NCBI GenBank assembly: GCA_031268885.1
Contig: JAIRWR010000026.1
Span: forward strand, 1-53,394
Length of the DNA: 53,394 nucleotides
DNA from: Synergistaceae bacterium
Lineage (GTDB): Bacteria > Synergistota > Synergistia > Synergistales > Synergistaceae
Direction of reading: 5' to 3'
The translations under genes and the position numbers were made by a program. Below, one piece after another: positions 35,874 through 45,206 of this stretch; within the stretch, counting starts at the first letter, position 1; every line of letters starts with the position of its first letter. The notes below the pieces were generated by a model. The model did no database searches and was not told where the DNA came from. It was given only the letters and a program-made list of their open reading frames with translations.

Positions 35874-36890
35874 TTACTTTACGTAGCCGTCCGGGTTCGC
35901 GCTCTGCCATCGCCAGGAATCGGCGCACATGTCGTCGATGTCGTACACGGCTTTCCACCCCAGTTCGCGCTCAGCTTTCGACGGGTCGGCGTATACCGCG
36001 GCGACATCTCCGGGGCGGCGAGGGGCAAACTCTCTGTCTATGTGTCTGCCACACGCGCGTTCATACGCCCCGATCATCTCCAGAACGCTGCAACCTCTCC
36101 CGGTACCCAGGTTGCACACGAACCCGCCGCGGTTCTCTTCGAGCTTCATGAGGGCCGCGACATGCCCGCGAGCGAGGTCCACGACATGGATGTAATCCCT
36201 GACGCCAGTGCCATCCGGCGTCGGGTAGTCGCCGCCAAAGATCCTGACGCGCTCCAGGCGTCCGACCGCTACCTGAGCGATGTAGGGGACAAGATTGTTT
36301 GGTATGCCGTCGGGGGCCTCCCCCAGCAAGCCCGACCTATGAGCGCCTACGGGATTGAAATAACGCAAGACGGCCGCGTTCAGGCGCGGATCAGCCGCGC
36401 AGGTGTCGCGCAGGATGCGCTCTATGAAGACCTTTGTCGCTCCGTAGGGGTTTGCGGCGGAGATTGGGAAGTCCTCGCGGACAGGTACGCTGGCGGGTTC
36501 GCCGTAGACTGTGGCTGATGACGAGAAGACGAAATTTTTTATCCCGTGTCTTCTCATCGCGCGCAGAAGGACGAGAGAGCAGGTCAGGTTGTTGGAGTAG
36601 TACTCCAGAGGTTTGCGGACGCTCTCCCCGACCGCCTTCAGCCCGGCAAAGTGCATCACCGCGTCGATGCCGGGATTTTCAGCCAGAAGCGCCTCCAGCT
36701 CATCCTCCTTCGACACATCTAATTTATAGAATCCGATCTTGCGCCCCGTGATTTTTTCAACCCTGTGGAGCGATTCCTCGCGGGAATTAATCAGGTTATC
36801 CGCCACGACAACCTCATACCCCGCTTCAATCAACTCCACGCAGGCGTGACTGCCGATAAACCCGGCTCCTCCAGTTACCAATACAGACAT
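35874..36890 (-). CDS. galE: UDP-glucose 4-epimerase
   Basis: 338 residues from the ATG at 36890, the standard GalE length. It interconverts UDP-glucose and UDP-galactose with bound NAD. The Rossmann loop is GGAGFIGSH, the catalytic S-x-Y region is SSSATVYG (about 122-129) with YGATK (about 148-152), and RYFNPVGAH and GVRDYIHVVDLA follow. A longer reading from 36911 has no better ribosome site. The next gene starts 18 nt downstream. Confidence 0.95.
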   Translation of the reverse strand: MSVLVTGGAGFIGSHACVELIEAGYEVVVADNLINSREESLHRVEKITGRKIGFYKLDVSKEDELEALLAENPGIDAVMHFAGLKAVGESVRKPLEYYSNNLTCSLVLLRAMRRHGIKNFVFSSSATVYGEPASVPVREDFPISAANPYGATKVFIERILRDTCAADPRLNAAVLRYFNPVGAHRSGLLGEAPDGIPNNLVPYIAQVAVGRLERVRIFGGDYPTPDGTGVRDYIHVVDLARGHVAALMKLEENRGGFVCNLGTGRGCSVLEMIGAYERACGRHIDREFAPRRPGDVAAVYADPSKAERELGWKAVYDIDDMCADSWRWQSANPDGYVK

Positions 36891-37132
36891 CGAAACAGCT
36901 CCATTCCACAATTCTCACGCGGCACAATAAAGCGATGCGCGCTAGCTATTTAAGTACGGCTTTAGCGATAATGTCAGTCAGAGGAGCGTAATCGCCCATG
37001 CCGGCTTGATTGATTATATATCATGATTTGCCGCCAAGTCCATACGCCTTAGAGCGATGGATATCAGCCGGGACTTACACGTTGAATACACTTTACTCGG
37101 GAGCGCCGGAGATTTGAGTTGCGCGGATGTAC

Positions 37133-37161
37133 TTGACATGTCATATTCATGAAGATATGCT
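37133..37161 (+). promoter_or_regulatory. Sigma70-type promoter of the iolM-iolN operon
   Basis: TTGACA (37133-37138), 17-nt spacer, TATGCT (37156-37161): a perfect -35 and a good -10. The start of transcription would fall near 37168, inside the operator below. Confidence 0.75.
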
Positions 37162-37164
37162 ACA

Positions 37165-37178
37165 TATAAACGTTTACA
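37165..37178. promoter_or_regulatory. LacI/CcpA-type palindromic operator over the transcription start
   Basis: TATAAACGTTTACA has a perfect TAAACGTTTA core with central CG, as bound by LacI-family regulators; it is one base off the CcpA cre consensus start. Its place just after the -10 suggests repression. Confidence 0.6.
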
Positions 37179-37245
37179 TAAATTGATTCGGCGGACCTGC
37201 GGAAGGTCTTGAAAATACTCGATAGAGTCAGAGAGGTGCTGTGTG

Positions 37246-38442
37246 ATGGCAAGAATGAGGGGCGTTACACTGGATGCTGTCTGGTCGCCAAAGCCGGAGT
37301 TCAAACTTGGCTCAAAGGATATCGACGGTGTACAGACATACCTTGGAAGCCTGGCGTGGAGGGATCCGAAGCTGAGCGTCAGGGAGTATGATGTTCCCGA
37401 GCCAGGACCCGGAGAGGTTCTTATCAAGGTCAAGGCATGCGGCATATGCGGAAGCGACGTCCACATGGCGCAGATTAAGAGTGATGGGTATATATTCTAC
37501 CCCGGGCTTACCGGTTTCCCCTGCATACTCGGGCACGAGTTCTCGGGCGTAGTGGTCAGGGGTGGACCGGGGGCCAAGGACAAATCAACGAACAAGCCCT
37601 TCGTGGGCGGCGAGATTGTCTGCGCCGAGGAGATGCTCTGGTGCGGCTCCTGCAAACCGTGCGCGGACGGCTGGCCCAATCACTGCGAGCGCCTGAATGA
37701 AATAGGCTTCAATGTAAACGGGGCGTTCTGCGACTACATAGTACTGCCCGACCGCTGCCTATGGAGCCTGGAGCCGTTGCGCCAGCGTTACGGGAACGAG
37801 GAGGACGTCTTCCTCGCCGGCTCGCTGGTCGAACCCTGCTGTGTCGCTTACAACGCGGTCGTCGAACGGGGAGGCGGCATACGGCCTGGCGACAACGTGG
37901 TAATCTGCGGCGGAGGACCGGTCGGACTGGCCGCATGCGCCATCATGAAGCGCCACGGCGCGGCGAGAGTCATAATGAGCGAGCCTCAGCCTGAGCGCGC
38001 CGCTCTCGCCAGGAAACTCGGCGCCGATTACATCATAGACCCAACCAAGACCGACTTCACGGAAGAGGTGCTCAGACTGACATCCGGAATGGGAGCTTCC
38101 CTGTACCTGGAGGCGACCGGCCTGCCTACGGCCGTGTACCCCGGCATCGAAGGCGCGATATGGGAGGGGCGCACCCTCAACTCGACGGTTGTAGTGGTCG
38201 CCCGCGCGGAGGCAAAGATGCCAGTCACCGGCGAGGTACTCCAGGTGAGGCGCGCCCGTATTATCGGCGCTCAGGGGCACTCTGGACACGGAACGTTCCC
38301 CCGCCTCATTGAGAGCATGGGAGCCGGAATGGATATGCTGCCCATGATAACGAAGAAGATAACGCTGGATGAGGTCCCTGAAAATATCGCCGCGCTTCAG
38401 ACGGACAGGACGAATTGTAAGATTACATGCGTATTGAGTTGA
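37246..38442 (+). CDS. iolM: Scyllo-inosose dehydrogenase-like zinc alcohol dehydrogenase (IolM-type)
   Basis: 398 residues. It closely resembles the Thermotoga IolM layout: GICGSDVHMAQ, YPGLTGFPCILGHEFSGVV (catalytic zinc His/Glu), CAEEMLWCGSCKPC (structural zinc Cys), FNVNGAF, GGGPVGLA (NAD loop) and AQGHSGHGTFPR. In that pathway it oxidises scyllo-inosose to a diketo-inositol. The ATG at 37246 has an AGAGG site; a GTG one codon earlier is possible. It is followed 30 nt later by an IolN-like hydrolase, which strongly supports the call. Confidence 0.85.
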   Translation: MARMRGVTLDAVWSPKPEFKLGSKDIDGVQTYLGSLAWRDPKLSVREYDVPEPGPGEVLIKVKACGICGSDVHMAQIKSDGYIFYPGLTGFPCILGHEFSGVVVRGGPGAKDKSTNKPFVGGEIVCAEEMLWCGSCKPCADGWPNHCERLNEIGFNVNGAFCDYIVLPDRCLWSLEPLRQRYGNEEDVFLAGSLVEPCCVAYNAVVERGGGIRPGDNVVICGGGPVGLAACAIMKRHGAARVIMSEPQPERAALARKLGADYIIDPTKTDFTEEVLRLTSGMGASLYLEATGLPTAVYPGIEGAIWEGRTLNSTVVVVARAEAKMPVTGEVLQVRRARIIGAQGHSGHGTFPRLIESMGAGMDMLPMITKKITLDEVPENIAALQTDRTNCKITCVLS

Positions 38443-38472
38443 CGCGAAAGATAACAAGGGAGGAAGAGTGAA

Positions 38473-39591
38473 ATGGCAAAACAGCGGATAGACTGGATTA
38501 TGACTGACACGCCGGGCATCATGTTTGAGAACTCTCCGGTCGGGCGTCTCAAGAAGGAAGTCTGGGACATGAACGAAGCCCAACTCGACAAGGTCCTGGA
38601 GGAGTATGGAATCCCGGCGGAGTCGGAACTGGGCAAGGCGGGAACGTACATTCAAAACACGCCCCGCGCGCATCTCATCGAAAAGCGCAGGAAGAACGAC
38701 ATCGTGTTCGTGCCGATCGGCTGTACCGAAAATCATGGACTCCACGCGAACAGCGGGCTAGATACCTTCATGTGCACTCAGATCTTGGAGGGCGTCCGCC
38801 GGTACACGGCGAAGAAGGGCAGGGAGATCAACCTGGCGTTTCCCCCGCTCAACTACGGAGGACACCCCTATCATCACATCGGAATGCCTGGCACGATCAA
38901 CATGCCTCACGAGGTTGTCGTCGAGACCTTGATATATATGATGGTTGGCCTGTGGAACGATGGATTTCGGAAGATAATACTCGTTAACAATCACGGTCAC
39001 CTGTGGATGCTGGAGAGCGCGATACAGGAGTTCTGCAAGAGATTCCAACTGCCTGGAATCTTCCGCACTCTCGAATGGCACAGGGCGGTGCGCGAGTTTT
39101 TCATTCCAAACGACAAGCCCGACAGCCTCGATACTACGTTCATACATGCCGACGAGTGCGAGACATCCGTCGCCCTGCTCCTATTCAAGGAGATGGTGGA
39201 TATGAGCGCCGCTCAGGACAAGTGGGGAGAATCCCTGCTGCCGGACGGCCACTTCGACAGATCCGTAGAGCCGCTGCGCCGGCCGCACCGCTGGAGCGAG
39301 GGCGAGGGACAGGCATCCATAGAGATGGCCAATAACAGGGAGGGAGTCGTCGGAACTCCGACGATTTCGGATGCCCGCAAGGCAAAGAGGCCGATTGTCG
39401 CTATCCTGAAGTATCTTACGCTTGTAAACGACGAAATACTGGACGCGTTCCCATCCGGCAAGGTTCCTCCAGTTGAGAAGACTACTCTTCGCACGGAGGA
39501 GGAGATGGCTCCATATCTCAAGGAACCGTTCAGCGACGGCTGGAAGTCCGTGTACGAGATACCGGCGCGAGGGGTGTTTGCGAAGCTGTAA
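38473..39591 (+). CDS. iolN: Creatininase-family hydrolase, IolN-like (3-dehydro-scyllo-inosose hydrolase)
   Basis: 372 residues. Creatininase fold metal site: GCTENHGLHANSGLDT (Glu, His, Asp ligands, about 77-92), NNHGHLW (about 172-178) and HADECETS (about 223-230). In Thermotoga the partner of IolM is a creatininase-family protein that opens the inositol ring to 5-keto-L-gluconate, and the same gene order occurs here. GGAGGAAG lies before the ATG. The function is inferred from family plus neighbour. Confidence 0.8.
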   Translation: MAKQRIDWIMTDTPGIMFENSPVGRLKKEVWDMNEAQLDKVLEEYGIPAESELGKAGTYIQNTPRAHLIEKRRKNDIVFVPIGCTENHGLHANSGLDTFMCTQILEGVRRYTAKKGREINLAFPPLNYGGHPYHHIGMPGTINMPHEVVVETLIYMMVGLWNDGFRKIILVNNHGHLWMLESAIQEFCKRFQLPGIFRTLEWHRAVREFFIPNDKPDSLDTTFIHADECETSVALLLFKEMVDMSAAQDKWGESLLPDGHFDRSVEPLRRPHRWSEGEGQASIEMANNREGVVGTPTISDARKAKRPIVAILKYLTLVNDEILDAFPSGKVPPVEKTTLRTEEEMAPYLKEPFSDGWKSVYEIPARGVFAKL

Positions 39592-39679
39592 TCGGAGCCC
39601 AAGTTGCCCTCCGGCCGGAGGCGTTGACTACAAGCCGATCTGAAGTGCCGCGGATACCGTATTCCGCCTTTTTGTCTGG

Positions 39680-39716
39680 CATAGCGGAGCGTCGCGAAGC
39701 GAGGCGCTCCGCTATG
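39680..39716 (+). terminator. Strong hairpin after iolN
   Basis: CATAGCGGAGCG pairs with CGCTCCGCTATG (12 bp), and inside it TCGC-GAA-GCGA forms a second stem. It ends the iolMN unit or acts as a read-through barrier; no T-run follows. Confidence 0.55.
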
Positions 39717-39839
39717 TTGACGCGGTATGGAATCCCTCAAAAAACAGAGCGAGTGAAGTCCAAAGAGTGGTCAGGGGAAGAGTAACTCATCAAAATCAGC
39801 CTTAACGACAGGCGTCAGTCTCAGAGAGGAGTTGTCGAT

Positions 39840-40514
39840 ATGAAATTGAATCGCGTTGCCGATGAAACTTTCGCGAGATACGGATTTTTGCTCGAAGGGT
39901 ATGATCTCTCCGAAATTCTGTCGGTGCTGCGCAAGGATACTGCAATGCCGAAGGATGGGATCGTCTATGTTCCAAGCGACGCAAAGCTGGAATCTCTCGG
40001 CGTCTCAGTCCAGATCGGTAATATAGCCTTTGGTGGAATGCCGATTCAAGTCGGTTATACCGCCGGTAGCAACGACACGTTGAACTGTCTCGAATATCAC
40101 AGAGGCAGCGAGATTTGCATAGCGGCCGACGACGTCATTCTCCTGCTCGCGCCGATCCAAAAAGTCAGATCGCGTCACATCGACACATCGAATGTCGATG
40201 CTTTCCTGATGCCTGCCGAGACGGCGGTTCTCCTGTACGAGACCACGCTCCATTACGCTCCGTGCAACGCGATAGGCGGGGATGGATATCGGGTGGCTGT
40301 CGCGCTGCCGTATGGCACCAATATGGATAAGCCGGTCTTCGAGCTGGGAACTGACGAGGACAAAATCTTGCGGCTAAAAAACAAGTGGCTTTTGGCTCAT
40401 CCGGATTCGCCGGAGGCAAAACAGGGAGCGTACGTAGGACTGTCAGGGGACAACATCAAGGTCCTCCCGGGTCTGTTTGACGCTAACAAAGTAATTGCAT
40501 CCCAGCACTCCTGA
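39840..40514 (+). CDS. DUF4867-family protein
   Basis: 224 residues, soluble, probably cupin-like (strand-rich, conserved LEYHRGSEICIAADDVILLLAP-type segment about 80-101, then ETAVLLYETTLHYAPC). This family is found in carbohydrate operons, and the neighbouring iolMN genes agree with a role in sugar or sugar-acid conversion. GAGAGGAG lies upstream of the ATG. Its last 72 nt overlap the opposite EamA gene. Confidence 0.75.
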   Translation: MKLNRVADETFARYGFLLEGYDLSEILSVLRKDTAMPKDGIVYVPSDAKLESLGVSVQIGNIAFGGMPIQVGYTAGSNDTLNCLEYHRGSEICIAADDVILLLAPIQKVRSRHIDTSNVDAFLMPAETAVLLYETTLHYAPCNAIGGDGYRVAVALPYGTNMDKPVFELGTDEDKILRLKNKWLLAHPDSPEAKQGAYVGLSGDNIKVLPGLFDANKVIASQHS

Positions 40515-41375
40515 GATTATCATGACCGCGCCCACTATATGATACCATTGAATGATTTCGTCAAGGAAAAACGCGCCAGCGCACAACGTAATGACAGTCG
40601 CGAAGTTGTTGATAACGCTGACTTTGAATGTCTCGATCTTTGATAACGCGTATCCTATCAACATAGATGTGCCAAAGGACGACAGCGCTCCCAGGTATAT
40701 GACTCCTATGAGCGGGCGGATGTCTTTCAATGGATCGAATATATTGACGATCGTTCCGCTGCCGATATGCCGATAGACGGCGATGGCCGAGAAGACCGCG
40801 AAACCCAGCGAGTTCGTCATCAGCGCGATGGAGTATGGAGCGTATCTGCCCGACACTCTTCTAACCAGAACATTGTAAAACGACTGAGAGACGGCGGAGG
40901 CGAGTATTAGGCCGGCTCCCGCCGGATTGAAGCTCGTTCCGCCTGTTCCGCTCATGAAGGATATGAGCAGAACTCCGAGCACGCAGAGGGAGACGCAGGC
41001 TTTTTGTCTCAAGTTTGAGGTTTCGCCTAAGATCAGGTTTGCCATGACAAGGGTTATTATCGGAACAAGGGATTGAATGATGCCCGCCCCGGCAGACGTG
41101 ATCATGGAGAGCCCATAGGTCTGAGCCAGGAAAAAGAGGATCGGATAAAATACGGCAAGGGGCAGTAACGCGGGCACATCCCTCATGGCGATGCCCGGCC
41201 CCGCCCTCCCCGCCAATATCGGCGCGCAAGCGCAGACAAAGGCGAGGACAAACCGATAAAAGAGAAGATCCAACGGTGTTGTGAACCCGAGGGTCATCTT
41301 CACAAACATAAATGACAAGCCGATGATCACAGAATGTAAGATAGCCGCGGCGTATGCCTTTGCTCTGTCGCGCAT
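40443..41375 (-). CDS. EamA/DMT-superfamily transporter
   Basis: 310 residues from the ATG at 41375 (GGAG 6 nt upstream). Ten membrane helices in two EamA repeats (LHSVIIGLSFMFVKMTL..., then GLILASAVSQSFYNVLVRR). Members export or import metabolites such as amino acids or sugar acids. The C-terminal 24 codons overlap DUF4867 tail to tail. Substrate unknown. Confidence 0.9.
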   Translation of the reverse strand: MRDRAKAYAAAILHSVIIGLSFMFVKMTLGFTTPLDLLFYRFVLAFVCACAPILAGRAGPGIAMRDVPALLPLAVFYPILFFLAQTYGLSMITSAGAGIIQSLVPIITLVMANLILGETSNLRQKACVSLCVLGVLLISFMSGTGGTSFNPAGAGLILASAVSQSFYNVLVRRVSGRYAPYSIALMTNSLGFAVFSAIAVYRHIGSGTIVNIFDPLKDIRPLIGVIYLGALSSFGTSMLIGYALSKIETFKVSVINNFATVITLCAGAFFLDEIIQWYHIVGAVMIISGVLGCNYFVSVKQTREDLDVVP

Positions 41376-41443
41376 TCGATTCTCCAAATTTGGCCGATCG
41401 CCCTAATTTCGATACCAACCCTTATAAACAAGAGCTCGGTTTA

Positions 41444-41489
41444 GAGGATCAACGCGCCTGTACGGGGTGGTCCAGACGCGTTGATCCTC
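41444..41489. other. 13-bp perfect inverted repeat
   Basis: GAGGATCAACGCG (41444-41456) pairs with CGCGTTGATCCTC (41477-41489) around a 20-nt loop. It lies just upstream of the EamA gene, so it may be an operator or hairpin rather than a terminator. Confidence 0.5.
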
Positions 41490-41869
41490 GTGTCGAGCTA
41501 CGATGTCAATATGATAACGCACTTTCAATAATATTAAATCATTATAATTACGTATTGTATTAATTATAGTAGTTATTATCTTACTATTTTATCAATAGAT
41601 CATAGAAAGACCTCTTGCATATTTATTATGTTACTTCTGTATTCAAATCTATCTTCAATAACAAATTATTATAATTCGCACCGCATCCGCGACTCCTAAA
41701 TCTCCAACGCAAGAAAAAAATCACGTTGGCCTGTTGCGATAATAGACGTCAAGTTATGTTTACGGCAACAAAAACTTACACTGACAGGGCAAGATCATTA
41801 TAAAGCAATAAATGGTCCAATCTAAAAGTTTCACCAATCCTCCGCCACACTTCTGAAAAAATGTGCTAA
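41490..41869. other. AT-rich gap before the cobalamin operon
   Basis: About 380 nt, strikingly AT-rich compared with both sides. Copies of ATTATAA-type motifs occur near 41543, 41664 and 41796. No gene is supported; promoters for the cobalamin operon should lie here. Confidence 0.5.
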
Positions 41870-42045
41870 ACTCTCAACGGATTAACGCCTTGCCGCGGCG
41901 CGTCGTGGAAGTTGGGTAAAAGCCCGCGTGGTCCCGCCGCCGTAGGAGAAGAGCGCGGCTCTGTTGTCCACTGGAGCGGATCTGTTCCGGGAAGGGGGAG
42001 CTGGCGCGTCGACGCTCAAGCCGGAATACTCGTGCGCAGCGGTGA
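41870..42045 (+). ncRNA. Cobalamin (B12) riboswitch
   Basis: Consensus parts appear in order: GGAAGTTGGGTAAAAGCCC, GCGTGGTCCCGCCGCCGTAGG (41926-41946, the GGTCCCGC-CxCTGT-like core), then CAAGCCGGAATACTCG (42017-42032), matching the AAGCCAGGAGACC box. It precedes cbiC directly, as expected for feedback control by B12. Edges are estimated; the switching part would be at 42046-42130. Confidence 0.85.
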
Positions 42046-42130
42046 GCCGTACTGTCCACGGAAGATGGATGGGAGCGGCGGCTGTAGGTCGTGCCTCCCT
42101 GTTCGGCATTCATAGGGGGGATTTTTTATT

Positions 42131-42766
42131 ATGGACCCTCAGGCAATAGAAGAGGAGAGCATGAAAATAATTCTGTCCGAGCTCAAGGAGCGCGGACTGC
42201 TGGACTTGATTCCAGACGAGCAGAGGCATGTCGTGACGCGTGTCATTCATAGCACGGCGGATTTTGATTTTGCCAGCTCGCTGGTATTCTCCGAAGACGT
42301 CATGAGCGCGGCATATAAGATGTTGAAATCCTCCCCGGTTTTCATAACCGACACGAACATGATAGCCTCCGGCATAAACAAGGCGGCGCTATCGAAGGTA
42401 AGCGGTACCGTGCGCTGCTACATGTCCGACCCGGATGTGGCGGAGGAAGCCCTGAGCCGCTCTGAGACGAGGGCTGCCGTCAGTATGGAGCGTGCGGCGA
42501 GAGAGACTCCAAACGCGGCGTTCGTGATAGGCAACGCGCCGACGGCTCTGCTCAGGCTCTGCCGGCTCGTCGAGGAAGGGACCGCCTCTCCGTCGCTCGT
42601 GGTAGGGGTTCCCGTCGGGTTCGTCAATGTAATCGAGTCCAAAGAGGCGCTCATGAGCCTCGCCGGAGTCCCGCGCGTAGTATCTACCGGACCAAAGGGC
42701 GGAAGCACAGTGGCGGTGGCAATAGTCAACGCTATTCTCTACGGTTGGCTTGGACGCGAGAGATGA
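42131..42766 (+). CDS. cbiC: CbiC, cobalt-precorrin-8 methylmutase
   Basis: 211 residues. It moves the C11 methyl to C12, giving cobyrinic acid. The catalytic His lies in VIHSTADFDF (about 39-48), DTNMIASGINK (about 75-85) lines the active site, and GVPVGFVNVIESKE follows. It is the first gene of the riboswitch-controlled operon, and its stop overlaps the cbiD ATG (ATGA). Confidence 0.95.
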   Translation: MDPQAIEEESMKIILSELKERGLLDLIPDEQRHVVTRVIHSTADFDFASSLVFSEDVMSAAYKMLKSSPVFITDTNMIASGINKAALSKVSGTVRCYMSDPDVAEEALSRSETRAAVSMERAARETPNAAFVIGNAPTALLRLCRLVEEGTASPSLVVGVPVGFVNVIESKEALMSLAGVPRVVSTGPKGGSTVAVAIVNAILYGWLGRER

Positions 42767-43872
42767 CTGACATAAAAGGCGGCAGATTGGGAATATCGAC
42801 CGGCGCCTGCGCGGCGGGCGCGGCCAAGGCAGCCGTATTGTTGCTGACGACTGGCGAACGCCCGCGAATGGTGTCGGTGACGCTGCCGTCCGGCGAAGAA
42901 CTCTCCCTTGATGTGATAGTGTCGCCCGACGGGCGCTGTGGAGTCATAAAGGACGCCGGCAGCGACATCGACGTAACCGGCGGACTCGCCGTAATGGCCA
43001 AGGTTGCTCTGGGAAAGGTCGCCGGCGGGATTGTCTTTTTAGCCGGGGAGGGAGTCGGAACGGTGACACTGCCCGGACTGAAGGTTCCTCCGGGCGAACC
43101 CGCGATAAATCCAGTCCCGAGGATGATGATTGAGTCGTCGGTCCGCGAGGTGGCTGGAAGCCGCTCTATCCGGGTGGAGATATCGATCCCTGGGGGAGAA
43201 GAGGTCTCTCCGCGCACATTCAACAGGCGGCTCGGCATCGTCGGCGGACTTTCGATACTGGGTACATCCGGCAGAGTGCGTCCCATGGATGAACAGTCGA
43301 TTCTCGAATCCCTTTCACTCGAACTGAATACACACGCGGCTCGCGGAAGGAACATCGTCGCGCTTACCTTTGCCGGCGTCGGAGAGCGCGCGACGCGCGC
43401 CGCGTGGAACCTGCCAGAGGGAGTTGTCGTACAGGCCGCTAACGAGATGGGATACGCTTTAGACGAGTGCGTCAGTCTCGGGATAGTGTCGGTAATAGTC
43501 GCCGGTCATCCCGGAAAGATGCTGAAGATCTCATCCGGAGGGTTCAAGACCCACAACCGTGTCTCGGACGGCAGGATGGAGGCGCTCTGTACTCATATAG
43601 CCATGATCACGGACTCTCCCGGCCTCGTCCGGAGCGTCTACGAAGCCGCTACCACCGAGGCGGCCATCGATATGCTGGATGACCGTCTCAGCGCCGATGA
43701 CCTGAAGCGGCTGTGGAACTCGCTTGCGGAACGCGCCTCTCGGCGCTGTGTCGAACGATCGTTTGGCGCGCTCGACGCTGGAGCGGCGTTTATCAGGAAT
43801 GACGGAAGAATCCTTGGGGCGAGCGGAAATATCGGCCGTCTCGTCGAGAGAATCCGGAACATCGGGGAGTGA
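42763..43872 (+). CDS. cbiD: CbiD, cobalt-precorrin-5B C1-methyltransferase
   Basis: 369 residues from the ATG at 42763. It adds the C1 methyl in the anaerobic pathway. The family opening STGACAAGAAKAA is clear; INPVPRMMIE and SSGGFKTHNRVSDGRMEAL are further family blocks. A longer frame from TTG 42745 runs into cbiC and was rejected. It ends 2 nt before the cbiET start. Confidence 0.95.
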   Translation: MTDIKGGRLGISTGACAAGAAKAAVLLLTTGERPRMVSVTLPSGEELSLDVIVSPDGRCGVIKDAGSDIDVTGGLAVMAKVALGKVAGGIVFLAGEGVGTVTLPGLKVPPGEPAINPVPRMMIESSVREVAGSRSIRVEISIPGGEEVSPRTFNRRLGIVGGLSILGTSGRVRPMDEQSILESLSLELNTHAARGRNIVALTFAGVGERATRAAWNLPEGVVVQAANEMGYALDECVSLGIVSVIVAGHPGKMLKISSGGFKTHNRVSDGRMEALCTHIAMITDSPGLVRSVYEAATTEAAIDMLDDRLSADDLKRLWNSLAERASRRCVERSFGALDAGAAFIRNDGRILGASGNIGRLVERIRNIGE

Positions 43873-43874
43873 CG

Positions 43875-45206
43875 ATGGCGGAATATCACAGGCTCTCAGT
43901 CGTTGGACTCGGCTGCGGATCTCCGGGACTTCTGAATGGACAGGCTATGGACGCGCTCAGGCAATCGGACGCCGTATTCGTATCGAACAGGCTGAGCAGC
44001 CTGCTGGATTGGCATCCTTGCGTGATCGGAATGAAGGACATCGCGTCGTCGCTCGACGAGATCGAATCGCGCCTCAAAACATGCGACGTGGCCGTGGCCG
44101 TGTCCGGCGACCCTGGGATCTTCAGCTTTCTAGGGAGGCTGAAAGAGCGCTTAGGGGACCGGCGCGGAGCGTTCGCGGAGAATATAGGCGTCGTGCCGGG
44201 CATAAGCTCCGTGCAGTATCTCTTCGCCGAACTCCAGGAGTCCTGGAGTGACGCTGTTATCATAAGCGCGCACGGGCGCGTGATTAACGACGCCGAGATA
44301 ATGCGGGCCGTCAGCGAGAACCGCAAGACAGTGATATTCTGCGATCCAGTTCGAAACCCCGAGTGGGTCTGCGGAATCCTGACACGATATATAGATAGCT
44401 TCATGGAAGAAGAGGAACGAGGTTCCGTTCGAATCGCGATCGGCGAGAACCTGTCGCGCGACGGTCAAAGGATCCTCCGCGCTGCGGCGGAGGAGGCAGC
44501 GGGACTCGCAGCGGCCGAAGGACCGTTCGCATCCCCGTCCATAGTGGCCGTGTTCAACGACACTCCGTCAGAACAGCCCCGCGCGCGTCCCAGAGACGAG
44601 GACTTTATCAGGTCGGACGTGCCCATGACCTGCCAGGAGGTTAGGTCCGCCGCGCTGGACGAGTTAAACCTCAGCCGGGACTCAATCGTCTGGGATGTCG
44701 GTTCGGGGAGCGGGTCTGTAGCCGTGGCGTGCTCTATGGTGTGCCGGGACGGGGAGGTATGCGCGATCGAACGTTCGAGGGAAGCCGTCGGGCTGATACT
44801 GCGGAACAGGAGAAAGTTTCGAAGTTTCAATCTGCGCGTATTCGAGGGCAGCGCGCCCGACATAATGCAAGGACCATCCGGTCTGCCGGGGCATCCCGAT
44901 TCGCCGGGCCTGCCGGTTCCCACTCACGTGTTTGTGGGGGGGAGCGGCGGACGGCTGCGTGACATTCTGAGGCATATAGCGGGACTCGGGGCGGGAATTA
45001 AAGTAGTCGTTTCCGCCGTTACCCTGCGAACGATAGCCGAGGTGTCGGATATGTTCACGGACCCGGTTCTCTTTACGGAGCCGGAGGTTTTGAGCATATC
45101 AGTCGCGCGGTCCCGTCCTCTGGGCTCTTCTTCGCTGATCGCGGCGCGGAATCCGGTGATGCTCTGGTCGTCCCGCACGGTTGGAGAAAATAAGGAAAAG
45201 ATGTGA
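43875..45206 (+). CDS. cbiET: CbiE-CbiT fusion, cobalt-precorrin-6B/7 methyltransferase
   Basis: 443 residues. The N-terminal part (about 1-205) is a CbiE tetrapyrrole methylase (VVGLGCGSPGLL, SGDPGIFSFL). The C-terminal part (about 240-440) is CbiT (VWDVGSGSGSVAVAC, SAM loop). Together they methylate C5 and C15 and remove the C12 acetate carboxylate. GGGGAG lies before the ATG at 43875; a GTG at 43869 overlapping cbiD is an alternative. Confidence 0.92.
   Translation: MAEYHRLSVVGLGCGSPGLLNGQAMDALRQSDAVFVSNRLSSLLDWHPCVIGMKDIASSLDEIESRLKTCDVAVAVSGDPGIFSFLGRLKERLGDRRGAFAENIGVVPGISSVQYLFAELQESWSDAVIISAHGRVINDAEIMRAVSENRKTVIFCDPVRNPEWVCGILTRYIDSFMEEEERGSVRIAIGENLSRDGQRILRAAAEEAAGLAAAEGPFASPSIVAVFNDTPSEQPRARPRDEDFIRSDVPMTCQEVRSAALDELNLSRDSIVWDVGSGSGSVAVACSMVCRDGEVCAIERSREAVGLILRNRRKFRSFNLRVFEGSAPDIMQGPSGLPGHPDSPGLPVPTHVFVGGSGGRLRDILRHIAGLGAGIKVVVSAVTLRTIAEVSDMFTDPVLFTEPEVLSISVARSRPLGSSSLIAARNPVMLWSSRTVGENKEKM

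Larger units (their letters stand above)
36891..37245. other. Divergent promoter region galE / iolM
   Basis: About 355 nt with no gene. It contains the iolM promoter and operator listed separately, and must also contain the galE promoter on the - strand. Confidence 0.6.

Noticed and set aside
41444-41489. CRISPR or T-box element at the 13-bp inverted repeat
   Set aside because: Only one repeat pair, no spacers, and no T-box sequence is seen.
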